From: Pleurocapsa sp. CCALA 161
GTDB lineage: Bacteria; Cyanobacteriota; Cyanobacteriia; Cyanobacteriales; Xenococcaceae
DNA length: 41,994 nucleotides
NCBI RefSeq assembly: GCF_003003995.1
Contig: NZ_PVWF01000039.1
Coordinates: 1-41,994, forward strand
Reading direction: 5' to 3'
In this document: positions 9,348 to 19,671 of the stretch, in pieces
Layout of the letters: every line of letters starts with the position of its first letter
Position numbering within the stretch: the stretch's first letter is position 1
Made by a program: the position numbers and the translations under genes
The notes under the pieces: model-generated
What the model was told of the DNA's origin: nothing
The model's input: only the letters and a program-made list of their open reading frames with translations
Database searches by the model: none

Positions 9348-10931
9348 CTAGTTTACCTCAGACTTTGAGTCTTCGATTGAGGAAACATGAATTATATTTT
9401 GAGGTATTTCTTGAGTAATTACAGTCGACTGTAAAATCGGTGTAGTAGCAACAGAATTAGCACTCAAAGTAAACAAGGGATTAGATAAAATTCCTGCCAA
9501 GGAAGTAATAATTGCTGAAGCAACAATTCCTGCCTGTAGAGGACGCATTCCTGGTAGCTTCCAGTTGATTTTGGGGTAATTTTTGACAGATTCGGACATT
9601 TCTTGGGGTTCTTTGACTACCATCATCTTCACTACCCGAATGTAGTAGTAAATTGAGATAACGCTGGTGATTAAGCCGAGCAATACTAGTCCATATAGTC
9701 CAGCCTGCCAACCCGCCCAGAATAGGTATATTTTACCAAAAAAGCCTGCCATGGGGGGAATACCACCGAGGGAAAGTAAACAGATACTTAAGCACAGGGT
9801 AAGCAGGGGATCTTTTTGATATAAACCTGCATATTCACTAATTTGATCTGTTCCTGTCCGTAGAGAGAAGAGAATAATACAGCTAAACGCGCCTAAGTTC
9901 ATAAATAGGTAGATGAACAGATAGAAGATCATGCTGGAATAACCATTGTCTGTTCCTGCTATTAAACCAATCATCACAAAGCCAGCTTGGGCGATGGAAG
10001 AGTAGGCTAACATGCGTTTAATACTGGTTTGGGCTAAGGCCACCACGTTCCCCAACACCATACTAAGAATTGCGAGAGCGGTAAAGATAAAGTGCCATTG
10101 TTCGGTAAGAGAACCAAAAGCAGTAGTCAAAAGACGAATCGCCAGGGCAAACCCCGCAGCTTTTGAACCAACAGAGAGGAAAGCAACTACAGGAGTGGGA
10201 GAACCTTCGTAAACGTCTGGTGTCCATTGGTGAAAAGGAACGGCAGATATTTTAAAGGAAATACCCGCAATAATAAATACCAAAGATATAGCTAAACCAA
10301 GGGACTGTACACCATTGATTGCCGTAATTTTAGCTGCAATAATATTAAGATTTGTTTCTCCTGCCGACAAACCGTAAAGTAAGGACATTCCATAAAGAAA
10401 GATTGCCGAACTAGCAGCACCAATTAAGAGATACTTAAGAGCAGCTTCATTAGAACGGGGATCTCGCTTCATGTAGCCCGTCATTAAGTAGGAAGAGATA
10501 CTCAACATCTCCAAAGAGATAAACACCATAGTAAGCTCATTTGCTCCACAGAGGAACATGCCTCCTAACACAGCAGTAAGCATAATGGCGATAAATTCTG
10601 CCAAAGATGTTCCTGACTGCTGAATATAGTGAATAGACATCAAAATCGTCACCAGTGCCGAAAGAGCAACTATGCCCCGAAAGACAATGCTAAGATTATC
10701 TCCATTAAATGAACCTAGAAAAGCGATCGCATTGGGATTGCTCCATTGAAAAAAGAGAGCCACGAGGGTATTAAATAACCCGAACATGGCAAGATAGGGC
10801 AACCAACGGGAGGAACTACGCCCAAAGATTAGATCGCCAATGAGAACAGCCATGATGGTAACGATCACAATACCTTCAGGTAAAATCGCTCCTGCATGAA
10901 GCTGAGAGGCTACAGTGCTTGAAAAATCCAT
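9348..10931 (-). CDS. ndhB: NAD(P)H-quinone oxidoreductase (NDH-1) subunit 2
   Basis: Core proton-pumping membrane subunit of cyanobacterial NDH-1, used for respiration, cyclic electron flow and CO2 uptake. From the start at 10931 the protein is 527 aa and begins [20 protein letters not shown], a very well conserved cyanobacterial N-terminus. An upstream ATG-like start ten codons earlier is therefore rejected. Many hydrophobic helices run through the protein, with the antiporter-like core [16 protein letters not shown] and [16 protein letters not shown]. It is a single gene, divergent from topA, with a hairpin terminator downstream. Confidence 0.97.
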   Translation of the reverse strand: MDFSSTVASQLHAGAILPEGIVIVTIMAVLIGDLIFGRSSSRWLPYLAMFGLFNTLVALFFQWSNPNAIAFLGSFNGDNLSIVFRGIVALSALVTILMSIHYIQQSGTSLAEFIAIMLTAVLGGMFLCGANELTMVFISLEMLSISSYLMTGYMKRDPRSNEAALKYLLIGAASSAIFLYGMSLLYGLSAGETNLNIIAAKITAINGVQSLGLAISLVFIIAGISFKISAVPFHQWTPDVYEGSPTPVVAFLSVGSKAAGFALAIRLLTTAFGSLTEQWHFIFTALAILSMVLGNVVALAQTSIKRMLAYSSIAQAGFVMIGLIAGTDNGYSSMIFYLFIYLFMNLGAFSCIILFSLRTGTDQISEYAGLYQKDPLLTLCLSICLLSLGGIPPMAGFFGKIYLFWAGWQAGLYGLVLLGLITSVISIYYYIRVVKMMVVKEPQEMSESVKNYPKINWKLPGMRPLQAGIVASAIITSLAGILSNPLFTLSANSVATTPILQSTVITQEIPQNIIHVSSIEDSKSEVN

Positions 10932-11257
10932 AGATTTAGATACAGTCAGATATAAATACAATTGAAAAATTGCTGTAGGAACTATAAAAGGATTGTAACT
11001 CTCTATCTCGATCCTATTTCAGCTTATTATGTTTTGGCTGTTTAATAAACGGAACATTAACTAGAGGTTAATTTGGGTTATGGTAAAAAATAAGCTCAAG
11101 CTTATTGTGTCAATTAATCCAGCCATATTTATTCTTAACTAATCAATAAAGATATTTGTCGTTTTAGAGAATATCACTATAGATTAGAAAAATAGATCAC
11201 AAAAAACCTCTCTATAAAATCCAGCTCAGCTATCTTATTGCGTTAACTCCATTCCAT
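10932..11257. promoter_or_regulatory. Divergent ndhB/topA intergenic region
   Basis: 326 bp without genes between the divergent ndhB and topA starts, so it should hold both promoters, though no single -35/-10 pair is convincing. It contains the palindrome AATAAGCT-CA-AGCTTATT at 11089-11106. On the minus strand that hairpin runs into a T6 tract, so it looks like a terminator inside the ndhB leader or a block to antisense transcription. Confidence 0.5.
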
Positions 11258-13966
11258 ATGTCAACATTAGTTATTGTCGAGTCTCCTGCCAAAGCGCGTA
11301 CTATTCGCAATTATCTACCCTCTAGCTATCAGGTTGAGGCTTCAATGGGTCATGTCCGAGATTTGCCTCCCTCGGCTAAAGAGATCCCTCCTGCTTATAA
11401 AGATGAGGATTGGGCAAAATTGGGAATCAATGTAGAAAATGATTTTCAACCTCTTTACGTTGTGCCTGAAAAGAAAAAAAAGGTAGTTAAGGAATTAAAG
11501 ACCGCCTTAAAAAATGCAGACGAGCTAATTCTGGCAACAGATGAAGACCGCGAGGGAGAAAGTATTAGCTGGCATTTACTGGAAATCCTTAAGCCCAAAG
11601 TGCCTGTCAAACGCATGGTATTTCATGAGATTACCAAAGAGGCAATTAAAAAAGCTTTACGAGACTGTCGCCAGGTAGATCAAGATCTCGTTCATGCTCA
11701 AGAAACACGACGCATTTTAGACCGTTTGGTAGGGTACACCGTTTCCCCTTTATTGTGGCAAAAAATTTCCTGGGGTTTATCCGCAGGACGAGTTCAATCT
11801 GTAGCAGTACGCTTAACTGTTCTTAGAGAAAGAGAGCGTCGTGCATTCCAGTCTGGGGGGTATTGGGATCTCAAGGCCGATTTGGAACATAACAAAGAGT
11901 CTTTTGAAGCCAAGCTAATTACATTAGATGGCAAAAGATTAGCCACAGGCAGCGACTTCGATCCTGATACTGGCAAGATTGCCGAAGGTCGAGATGTGGT
12001 TCTATTGAATGAGACGGAAGCCTACAAGTTAAAAGAACGAGTTATTAACCAGACTTGGATAGTAACTAATCGAGAAGAAAAGGCTTCTAAGCGCAAGCCC
12101 TATGCTCCTTTTATTACTTCAACCCTACAAATTGACTCCAACCGCAAATTAGGTCTGTCTGCTAGAGAAACTATGAGCGTAGCACAAAAGCTCTATGAAA
12201 AAGGCTTGATTACCTATATGCGGACAGATTCAGTACATTTGTCCCAGCAAGCGATCGCCGCAGCTAGGGAATGTATTGAGCAAAAATATGGCAAGGAATA
12301 TCTTAGCCCTAAGCCTCGCCAATATAGCACTAGCAGTAAGGGCGCACAGGAAGCACACGAAGCAATTCGTCCTGCGGGAGAATCTTTTCGTACTCCGCAA
12401 GAAACCAAGCTCAAAGACCGTGAATTTAAACTTTATGATCTAATTTGGAAGCGTACCGTTGCCTGTCAAATGGCAGATGCGCGTCTAACCCAAATTGCTG
12501 TTGATGTCGCAGTAGACAACGCTGTGTTTCGCGCCAACGGTAAAAAAATCGATTTTCCTGGTTTCTTCCGTGCCTATGTCGAGGGTTCAGATAACCCTGA
12601 TGCAGCTTTAGAAGATCAGGCAATTCCTCTACCTCCTTTGAAAAAAGGCGACAAGCCAGACTGTAAAGAATTAGAAGCTATTGGACATGAAACCCAACCC
12701 CCTGCTAGATACACTGAAGCGTCTTTAGTTAAAACCTTAGAGAAGGAAGGTATTGGTCGCCCTAGTACCTACGCTACCGTTATGGGAACAATCGTCGATC
12801 GCGGTTATGTCCAAATGCGCGGGAAGGCTTTAATTCCCACTTTTACTGCTTTTGCAGTTACGGCACTATTGGAGGAACACTTTCCCGATCTAGTCAACAC
12901 CGAGTTTACTTCCAAAATGGAGCAGACTCTAGATGAAATCGCCCGTGGTGGAGCAGAATGGATACCTTACCTCAAAAAGTTCTATCAGGGAAAAACAGGT
13001 CTAAAAACCCAAATTGACGTAAAAACCAAAGAGATTGAACCAGCGATCGCTAAAACGATTCATCTGGAAAATCTTGATGCTACCGTCCGTATCGGCAAAT
13101 ATGGCCCTTATATCGAAATAATTACCGAAGATGGCAGCAGTGAAGTCATCAAAGTATCTATTCCTGACGATATGACCCCAGCGGATCTCAATCCAGAGCA
13201 AATTGAAGCTTTAATCCGTCAGAAGCAAGAAGGACCCGAAAAAGTTGGTCTGCATCCCGAAACTGGCGAACCAATTTACTTTAAAGTTGGCAAGTATGGC
13301 CCATATGTACAGTTGGGGGATAAAACGGACGACAATCCTAAGCCTAAAATGAGTTCGATTCCTAAAAAGGATGCCAAAACTGATGCCACCAAAAACGATG
13401 TGACTCTAGAGATGGCGGTAGGGTTATTATCTCTACCCCGCTTATTAGGACAGCACCCTGCAACAGGGGGCAAAATTAAGGCAGCATTAGGTCGTTTTGG
13501 TCCCTATGTAGTTCACGAATTTAAAGAACCAGATGACAAAAAGTTACAGCGAGACTATCGTTCCCTTAAGCAAGAAGATGATGTTCTGACTGTCACTCTT
13601 GAGCGTGCTTTAGATTTATTGGCTCAACCCAAACGTGGTCGTGGTGGCAATAAAAAAACTCCTTTACGGGAACTAGGGGCGCATCCTGGGGATAAAGAGC
13701 CAGTTAATATTTATAAAGGGCCTTATGGTAACTATATTAAGCATGGCAAGATTAACGTCGGCTTACCTGAAGATGAAACCGTAGAAGAAATAACCCTAGA
13801 AAAAGCGTTAGAGTTACTGGATGAAAAAGTAGGGACGAAAAAGACTAGTACCAGAAAAACTACTACAGCGAAGAAGACCACCACGAAGAAAAAAGCTACT
13901 ACAGCTAAGAAAAAGAATACAGCTACTAACAAGAAAACTACTAGAGCTAAAAAAGAAGCTTCTTAA
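11258..13966 (+). CDS. topA: DNA topoisomerase I (type IA)
   Basis: Relaxes negative supercoils. The 902-aa protein opens with a Toprim domain (LVIVESPAKARTI, acidic LATDEDREGE near residue 94) and a type IA core with the catalytic tyrosine at Tyr320 in GLITYMRTDS. The C-terminus has no zinc-ribbon cysteines. Instead there are three TopA C-terminal repeats with the shared pattern HPxTGxxIxxxxGxxGPYV (about residues 665-860), then a Lys/Thr/Ala-rich basic tail of about 45 residues, likely a DNA-binding extension. The ATG at 11258 begins the Toprim strand directly. It stands alone on the plus strand. Confidence 0.97.
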   Translation: MSTLVIVESPAKARTIRNYLPSSYQVEASMGHVRDLPPSAKEIPPAYKDEDWAKLGINVENDFQPLYVVPEKKKKVVKELKTALKNADELILATDEDREGESISWHLLEILKPKVPVKRMVFHEITKEAIKKALRDCRQVDQDLVHAQETRRILDRLVGYTVSPLLWQKISWGLSAGRVQSVAVRLTVLRERERRAFQSGGYWDLKADLEHNKESFEAKLITLDGKRLATGSDFDPDTGKIAEGRDVVLLNETEAYKLKERVINQTWIVTNREEKASKRKPYAPFITSTLQIDSNRKLGLSARETMSVAQKLYEKGLITYMRTDSVHLSQQAIAAARECIEQKYGKEYLSPKPRQYSTSSKGAQEAHEAIRPAGESFRTPQETKLKDREFKLYDLIWKRTVACQMADARLTQIAVDVAVDNAVFRANGKKIDFPGFFRAYVEGSDNPDAALEDQAIPLPPLKKGDKPDCKELEAIGHETQPPARYTEASLVKTLEKEGIGRPSTYATVMGTIVDRGYVQMRGKALIPTFTAFAVTALLEEHFPDLVNTEFTSKMEQTLDEIARGGAEWIPYLKKFYQGKTGLKTQIDVKTKEIEPAIAKTIHLENLDATVRIGKYGPYIEIITEDGSSEVIKVSIPDDMTPADLNPEQIEALIRQKQEGPEKVGLHPETGEPIYFKVGKYGPYVQLGDKTDDNPKPKMSSIPKKDAKTDATKNDVTLEMAVGLLSLPRLLGQHPATGGKIKAALGRFGPYVVHEFKEPDDKKLQRDYRSLKQEDDVLTVTLERALDLLAQPKRGRGGNKKTPLRELGAHPGDKEPVNIYKGPYGNYIKHGKINVGLPEDETVEEITLEKALELLDEKVGTKKTSTRKTTTAKKTTTKKKATTAKKKNTATNKKTTRAKKEAS

Positions 13967-13987
13967 ATTTAGGTTGATATTTGAGTG

Positions 13988-14005
13988 AGCGATCGCTATT
14001 TTTTT
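13988..14005 (+). terminator. Possible topA terminator
   Basis: Self-complementary AGCGATCGCT (HIP1 core) followed at once by ATTTTTTT, 22 bp after the topA stop. The stem is short, so it is a plausible but weak rho-independent terminator. Confidence 0.5.
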
Positions 14006-14095
14006 GATTAGCCAGAAATCACAGGGCTTAAAGCAACAATTTTCAACAATTCTAATTTATTAACATTACTTGTGATAGCTTAATACAGTCTCAAC

Positions 14096-14139
14096 AGCTT
14101 GGTTGGATATGCGCGGGCAGCCCACACATCCCCCAAGCT
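14096..14139. repeat. Long imperfect inverted repeat upstream of the HTH-ATPase gene
   Basis: Outer arms AGCTTGG (14096-14102) and CCAAGCT (14133-14139) pair perfectly. Inside them GGAT pairs with ATCC and GGGC-A-GCCC forms the tip. The whole 44 nt can fold into an imperfect hairpin much richer in GC than its surroundings. It ends 40 bp before the ATG of the regulator-like ATPase. It may be an operator, a structured leader or a dispersed palindromic repeat. Confidence 0.6.
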
Positions 14140-14179
14140 CAATTTCTGCGGTTATCTTAAACAAGACTAGCAAAGCAAT

Positions 14180-15601
14180 ATGGTACGTAGTTCCTTACAG
14201 TTAAACAGCGAATGGATACCGAAAGTCGAAGAATCTCTTGCAATCAAGCAATTAACGCAACGTTCCCTTGCCGAACGCTTAGAAGTATCACGCTCTTCAA
14301 TTTCTAAATTTATCAACTGTAAGCCTGTAGCTCTCAATACCTTTATTCGCCTGTGCCAAGAACTAGATCTAGACTGGAATAGTGCTTCCCAACCAGAAAG
14401 GGAATGGAATGATGAGATTGAAAACTTTAAATTTAAGCAAGAAGATTTTAAGGCAAATCCAGGGGGACAAATTGCGCCTGATGAGATTGTTGGCAGAGAA
14501 GATTTAATTGAGCGTCTTTGGGATCGGCTCAAACAGCAAAGCCTAATTTTTAGCGGTGAGCGCAGAATTGGCAAAAGCAGCATCCTCAAAAAAATGACTG
14601 CCGAAGCAATAGCCAATATGCTGCCAATTTATCGAGATCTAGAAGGAATTAGAACGCCGATTGAATTTGTCGAAGCAGTGTGGCAAGATACCGAGACATA
14701 TCTTAGAGATACAGGTAAAGCAAGAAGAGTCAGAGAATATTTAAGTCAACTCACGGGAAGTTATTTTGACGACTATCAATTTCCTGAAGTTGCAGCAGAA
14801 CATTGGAAAACTCTCTTGACCAAAACCATTGAAGATTTAGTTACCCTCCAGGACAAACAAATCATTTTAATTTGGGATGAGATGCCTCATATGCTGGGGA
14901 ACTTCAGCGACGAAGCAGCTATGGAAGTCTTAGACAGTTTGCGATCGCTCCGCCAAACTTATCCTGATGTGCGGATGATATTTTCTGGCTCAATTGGGTT
15001 ACACCATATTATTAAAAATCTGCAAAAAGCTGGCTATAGCAACGACCCGACTAACGACATGTATCCGATTGAAGGACAGCCACTATCTTTAGATGAGGCG
15101 ACTGGACTAACCATCAATCTGTTGCAGGGAGAAGGCATAGCTACAGTTGATTTACAGCAAACTGCTGAAAATATCGCCACTGCCGCCGATTGTATTCCCT
15201 TTTATATCCATCATTTGATCGATCAATTAAAAGATCTAGACAGCGAGATTGACGCAGAAGTTATTGCCAACACGGTAAACGAATGTCTGCGTAGCTCATT
15301 GAATCTCTGGAAAATGGATCACTATCGTGAGCGCATCGATAACTACTACAGCGAAGAGCAAAAACCATACGCCCTAGAAATTTTAGATATCCTGTCGATC
15401 AATCCACCTACATCCTTTACGCGACTTTGGCAATACCTCAAAAGTGAACCTGAAACAAAAGATAAGGAAATGGCGCGGACAGTATTGCGCCTGCTGTTAA
15501 AAGACTATTATTTAGTGCAGGAGGATAACCTTTCTGGGAGTATGTATGCTTTTCGCTATCAGTTAGTGCAAAAATATTGGCAGATATCTAGAGGATTATA
15601 A
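14180..15601 (+). CDS. XRE-type HTH / AAA (STAND-like) ATPase protein
   Basis: A 473-aa protein of three parts. Residues about 12-66 form a helix-turn-helix of Cro/XRE type (LTQRSLAERLEVSRSSISKF). After a linker, residues about 103-345 form a P-loop ATPase with Walker A GERRIGKS (126-133), Walker B IILIWDE (D233, E234) and a sensor-like IFSGS strand (268-271). The C-terminal 100 residues look like a winged helix (ILSINPPTSFTRLWQYL, VLRLLLKDYYLV). This resembles the archaeal-type/STAND ATPases often used as signal-responsive switches. DNA binding and ATP switching are inferred, and the target is unknown. It is a lone gene, not visibly part of a defence cassette. Confidence 0.85.
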   Translation: MVRSSLQLNSEWIPKVEESLAIKQLTQRSLAERLEVSRSSISKFINCKPVALNTFIRLCQELDLDWNSASQPEREWNDEIENFKFKQEDFKANPGGQIAPDEIVGREDLIERLWDRLKQQSLIFSGERRIGKSSILKKMTAEAIANMLPIYRDLEGIRTPIEFVEAVWQDTETYLRDTGKARRVREYLSQLTGSYFDDYQFPEVAAEHWKTLLTKTIEDLVTLQDKQIILIWDEMPHMLGNFSDEAAMEVLDSLRSLRQTYPDVRMIFSGSIGLHHIIKNLQKAGYSNDPTNDMYPIEGQPLSLDEATGLTINLLQGEGIATVDLQQTAENIATAADCIPFYIHHLIDQLKDLDSEIDAEVIANTVNECLRSSLNLWKMDHYRERIDNYYSEEQKPYALEILDILSINPPTSFTRLWQYLKSEPETKDKEMARTVLRLLLKDYYLVQEDNLSGSMYAFRYQLVQKYWQISRGL

Positions 15602-15762
15602 ATAATCTTAGGTTAGGTTGCTCGGTTGGTATGGGGCGAATGACTATTCACCCTGACAAAATCATAATCAGCTCAAACTCACCTTAAAAGAGCAAGAAGC
15701 AAATATGAGATTATTGGTTATTCGTTGTAAACTAGTCTTTGCTTACGATTAGAAGGGTAATT

Positions 15763-16161
15763 ATGGAGATAGAATATCCAGAAGATTTAAAATATCTTGA
15801 TAGCCATGAATATGTTCGTTTTGATGGTGAAGTTGCTACCATTGGAGTCAGTGCTTTTGCCCTCGATCAGTTAGGAGATGTGGTATTTCTAGAGCTTCCT
15901 GAAGTTGGTGATGCAGTAGAAGTTGGTGAAGCTATCGGCACAATCGAATCTGTCAAGGCAGTAGAAGATCTATATCCTCCCGTTTCAGGAACAGTTGTTG
16001 AGCGGAATGAAGCAGCCATTGATGCCCCAGAAACTCTTGCTCAAGATCCCTATGGAGATGGTTGGCTAATCAAAGTCAAGGTTGACGATCCTGATGCAGA
16101 ACTAGAAGATGCTCTTTCTGCTGCTGAATATCGCGCTCAAGTAGAAGGGATGGAAGAATAA
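15763..16161 (+). CDS. gcvH: Glycine cleavage system H protein
   Basis: Carries the lipoyl arm that shuttles the aminomethyl group between the P, T and L proteins. In cyanobacteria this serves photorespiratory glycine turnover. The lipoylation site is Lys65 in [12 protein letters not shown]. Length is 132 aa, normal for the family. The frame is open 8 codons further upstream, but the ATG at 15763 has a good ribosome site (AGAAGG, 7 bases before) and gives the canonical start [18 protein letters not shown]. gcvP follows on the same strand after 331 bp. gcvT is not in the window. Confidence 0.96.
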   Translation: MEIEYPEDLKYLDSHEYVRFDGEVATIGVSAFALDQLGDVVFLELPEVGDAVEVGEAIGTIESVKAVEDLYPPVSGTVVERNEAAIDAPETLAQDPYGDGWLIKVKVDDPDAELEDALSAAEYRAQVEGMEE

Positions 16162-16492
16162 ACTAGTAAACTAACTATATTTTGCCCTACCTACCTACCT
16201 ACTTACTTATATATCCTTTAGTAGTGCTGCCAGGTAAAGCTAGTGTGAAGCAAAATTTAAGCTTGTCGGTTTATTGGTTAAACTTCAACCGCACCACTAC
16301 CTCGATTGATAATTTGCCCGTAAAATATATAGCAATTACTTGGATTATTGACAAATTGGCTACTCCTCAAACTAAGGAGAGTTTGTTACTATTTATTACA
16401 AATCCCTCATACTAGTGGTTGAGCTAAGCTGATTAGCAATAAGCCACCCTTTTTTTATCTAAAAATCTAAAAATTTTAATTCTAAAGCTTGT
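16162..16492 (+). promoter_or_regulatory. gcvH-gcvP intergenic region / gcvP leader
   Basis: 331 bp without a supported gene. It starts with four CTAC tetramers (16187-16202), has a small stem CTCCT/AGGAG (16363-16379), and ends with a terminator-like hairpin 36 bp before gcvP. No glycine-riboswitch core was recognised by eye. The length and the terminal hairpin suggest that gcvP is separately promoted or attenuated. Confidence 0.5.
16415..16456 (+). terminator. Terminator-like hairpin just upstream of gcvP
   Basis: Outer arms GTGGTT (16415-16420) and AAGCCAC (16441-16447, one bulged C) enclose a perfect inner stem GCTAA/TTAGC (16423-16437). Two C residues and then seven T residues (16450-16456) follow. 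It lies 254 bp after the gcvH stop and 36 bp before the gcvP start, so it is either a distant gcvH terminator or an attenuator in the gcvP leader. Confidence 0.65.
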
Positions 16493-19423
16493 ATGGTCAA
16501 CTTAAATTTGGCAGCGGAATCTCAAATTTTCAAGGCTCAGGCAAATTCCTTGGCTAAAACTGCTGTAAATCAATCTACTGATATTTTTGCTCAACGACAT
16601 ATTGGTGTAAACGAGCAGCAGATTAAGCAAATGCTGGAAATATTGGGGGTTGACAGTCTAGACGCGCTGATTGAACAAACTGTCCCTGCAGCAATTCGTC
16701 TCAATAAACCATTGCAGTTGCCAGTTGCGCAGAGTGAAGTTGCTGCTTTAGCTAAATTAAAAGCGATCGCCAAGCAAAATCAAGTATATCGTTCGTTTAT
16801 CGGTAGGGGGTACTATAACTGCATTACTCCTGCGGTAATTTTGCGTAATGTCCTAGAAAATCCTGGCTGGTATACTTCTTACACTCCCTACCAGGCGGAA
16901 ATTGCCCAAGGAAGACTAGAAGCACTGCTCAATTATCAGACGATGATTGTGGACTTGACTGGTTTAGAGATTGCCAACTCTTCTTTGTTGGATGAAGGGA
17001 CAGCCGCCGCCGAAGCTATGAGCATGAGTTACGCATTATGCAAAACTAAAGCCAATGCTTTCTTTATTGATGCAGGTTGCCATCCTCAAACTATTGAGGT
17101 CGTTAAAACTAGGGCTTTACCCTTAGGTATTGAAGTGATTATTGATGATTACGCCAGCTTTGATTTCTCTACGCCTATTTTTGGCGCATTGCTTCAATAT
17201 CCAACTACCGATGGCACAATTAACGACTATCGTGCTTTTATCGAACAGGTACACCAGGCTCAAGCTTTAGCTACCGTCGCCGCCGATATTCTGAGTCTGA
17301 CGCTGCTGACTCCACCAGGAGAATTTGGCGCAGACATTGCCGTAGGCAGCACTCAAAGATTTGGCGTTCCCTTGGGTTATGGAGGGCCTCATGCAGCCTA
17401 TTTTGCGACTAAAGAAAAATATCAGCGTCAAGTACCTGGGCGTATTGTCGGGGTTTCTCAAGACGTTCACGGCAAGCCTGCATTACGTTTAGCACTACAG
17501 ACCAGAGAGCAACATATCCGCCGAGAAAAAGCTACCAGTAACATCTGTACCGCTCAGGTACTATTAGCAGTGATTGCCTCAATGTACGGAGTGTATCACG
17601 GTGCTGCGGGAATTAAGGCGATCGCCACTAGAATTCATCTACTCACCGCTACTTTAGCCACAGGTTTAAGACAATTGGGGTATGAAGTGACTAACCAGTC
17701 TTTCTTTGACACCATTAGGGTTAATACAGGGGAAAACAGCGCAGCAGAGCTAATTCAAATTGCAGCCCATAATCAGATTAACCTACGCTGGCTCGATCAT
17801 AAGGCGATCGGCATTTCTCTAGATGAAACTACTACCGAGCAAGATTTAATCAATATTTGGCAGATTTTTGCAGGTAGCAAGGATTTACCTTTTGATCGAG
17901 AACTCATTAATAGCCAGTCAACAACAATTAAACAGCAGCAGCTACGCACCAGCTCGTATTTAACCGACGAGGTATTTAACCGCTATCATTCGGAAACCGA
18001 ACTACTGCGCTATCTACATCAGTTAGAAACCAAAGACTTATCTCTAACTACCTCGATGATTCCCTTGGGTTCATGTACGATGAAGCTCAACGCGACAGCA
18101 GAAATGATTCCCGTAACTTGGGCAGAATTTGGTAATATTCATCCCTTTGCGCCTTTAGAGCAAACTCAAGGTTATCAAGAGTTATTTAACGAGCTAGAAA
18201 CCTGGTTAGGAGAAATTACAGGCTTTGCAGGAATCTCTTTACAGCCTAATGCAGGTTCTCAAGGAGAATATGCAGGACTTCAGGTAATCCGCCAGTATCA
18301 TCAGTCTAGAGGAGAAGGACATCGCAATATATGTCTCATTCCCGAATCCGCTCACGGCACAAATCCCGCTAGTGCCGTAATGTGTGGTATGAAGGTGATC
18401 GCCGTAAAATGCGATCGCCATGGCAATATCGACCTCAAAGATCTCCAGTCTAAAGCTGAGAAACACAAGGATAACTTATCGGCTCTAATGGTTACTTATC
18501 CTTCTACTCACGGAGTATTTGAAACAGAAATCAAAAGTATTTGTGCCATTGTGCATCAATATGACGGACAGGTTTACATGGATGGAGCGAACATGAATGC
18601 TCAAGTGGGCTTATGTCGTCCTGGAGACTTTGGTGCTGATGTCTGTCATTTAAACCTACACAAAACCTTCTGTATTCCCCATGGTGGCGGTGGGCCAGGA
18701 GTAGGACCAATTGGGGTCATGTCTCACCTGGTACCATTTTTACCCGCTACCCCCACAACCCCTAAAGATGCTCAACCAATCGGTGCAATTTCCGCTGCGC
18801 CTTGGGGAAGTGCCAGTATTCTCGTGATCTCCTGGATGTATATTGCCATGATGGGAGAGGCAGGATTGACTCAAGCGACTAAAATAGCAATTCTCAACGC
18901 TAACTACATGGCAAAGCGTCTTGAACCCTGTTACTCCGTACTTTTTAAAGGAGAATCAGGGTTTGTGGCTCACGAATGTATTATCGATCTGCGTCCCTTA
19001 AAAAAAATGGCGCGAGTAGAAGTAGAGGACGTAGCCAAAAGACTAATGGACTTTGGTTTCCATGCGCCTACGGTATCTTGGCCCGTAATTGGTACGGTAA
19101 TGATTGAACCTACTGAAAGCGAATCCAAAGAGCAGTTAGACCGCTATTGTGATGCCATGTTAGCAATCTATCAAGAAGCAAAGGCGATCGCCAATGGAGA
19201 TATCGACCCAGAAGATAATCCCCTCAAAAATGCCCCTCATACGGCAGAATCAATTATTTGTAGCGATTGGTCACACCCTTATAGTCGCGAACAAGCAGCC
19301 TATCCTGCACCCTGGACTAAAGAACACAAATTCTGGACTACTGTAGGTAGAATTAATAATGCTTACGGCGATCGCAATTTAATCTGTTCTTGTACGGGAA
19401 TGGATGCTTATAGCGCTTCTTAA
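16493..19423 (+). CDS. gcvP: Glycine dehydrogenase (decarboxylating), P protein
   Basis: PLP enzyme that decarboxylates glycine and passes the aminomethyl group to GcvH. The single-chain form of 976 aa is present, with both halves fused. The PLP lysine is Lys724 in [18 protein letters not shown]. Other family segments are FIGRGYYNC near residue 103, [18 protein letters not shown], and [10 protein letters not shown] at the start of the second half. An ATG start at 16493 gives a short N-terminal extension before DIFAQRHIG, which is usual in cyanobacteria. It is in line with gcvH but separated by a structured leader. Confidence 0.97.
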   Translation: MVNLNLAAESQIFKAQANSLAKTAVNQSTDIFAQRHIGVNEQQIKQMLEILGVDSLDALIEQTVPAAIRLNKPLQLPVAQSEVAALAKLKAIAKQNQVYRSFIGRGYYNCITPAVILRNVLENPGWYTSYTPYQAEIAQGRLEALLNYQTMIVDLTGLEIANSSLLDEGTAAAEAMSMSYALCKTKANAFFIDAGCHPQTIEVVKTRALPLGIEVIIDDYASFDFSTPIFGALLQYPTTDGTINDYRAFIEQVHQAQALATVAADILSLTLLTPPGEFGADIAVGSTQRFGVPLGYGGPHAAYFATKEKYQRQVPGRIVGVSQDVHGKPALRLALQTREQHIRREKATSNICTAQVLLAVIASMYGVYHGAAGIKAIATRIHLLTATLATGLRQLGYEVTNQSFFDTIRVNTGENSAAELIQIAAHNQINLRWLDHKAIGISLDETTTEQDLINIWQIFAGSKDLPFDRELINSQSTTIKQQQLRTSSYLTDEVFNRYHSETELLRYLHQLETKDLSLTTSMIPLGSCTMKLNATAEMIPVTWAEFGNIHPFAPLEQTQGYQELFNELETWLGEITGFAGISLQPNAGSQGEYAGLQVIRQYHQSRGEGHRNICLIPESAHGTNPASAVMCGMKVIAVKCDRHGNIDLKDLQSKAEKHKDNLSALMVTYPSTHGVFETEIKSICAIVHQYDGQVYMDGANMNAQVGLCRPGDFGADVCHLNLHKTFCIPHGGGGPGVGPIGVMSHLVPFLPATPTTPKDAQPIGAISAAPWGSASILVISWMYIAMMGEAGLTQATKIAILNANYMAKRLEPCYSVLFKGESGFVAHECIIDLRPLKKMARVEVEDVAKRLMDFGFHAPTVSWPVIGTVMIEPTESESKEQLDRYCDAMLAIYQEAKAIANGDIDPEDNPLKNAPHTAESIICSDWSHPYSREQAAYPAPWTKEHKFWTTVGRINNAYGDRNLICSCTGMDAYSAS

Positions 19424-19600
19424 ATTCTTAAATAAGTCAAACCCATGGCAATGCTGTTCAGAAGAGCGATTTTTCAAGGGTATCTAGTTTTTTCTTTGAC
19501 TAAGGCGATCTCGTCCAAAAGACTTGCTGTAATAGCAGCCTGGGTTCGCTCTCTCTGGCAATAATTCTTGATTATTAAAAAATAACTCAAAATAACTCAA

Positions 19601-19624
19601 CCCCCAGCATTGGTAAGCAGGGGG
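19601..19624 (-). terminator. Weak candidate metK terminator
   Basis: CCCCC (19601-19605) and GGGGG (19620-19624) flank 14 bases. On the minus strand the stem is followed by TTGAGTTATTTT. A 10-bp direct duplication AATAACTCAA lies directly beside it. It is 48 bp past the metK stop. The T tract is interrupted, so this is only suggestive. Confidence 0.35.
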
Positions 19625-19671
19625 CAAAATTAAATTTCTAGATTTCTGGACAAATTCTCAAACAGTAATTC

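Noticed and set aside
14167-14616. 149-codon minus-strand frame opposite the HTH-ATPase gene
   Set aside because: It lies wholly against a clearly coding sequence and its Ser/Leu/Arg-rich product is typical of an antisense shadow.
16182-16415. 77-codon plus-strand frame in the gcvH-gcvP gap
   Set aside because: It starts inside the CTAC tetramer repeat, has no good start codon or ribosome site, and its composition looks like non-coding AT-rich DNA.
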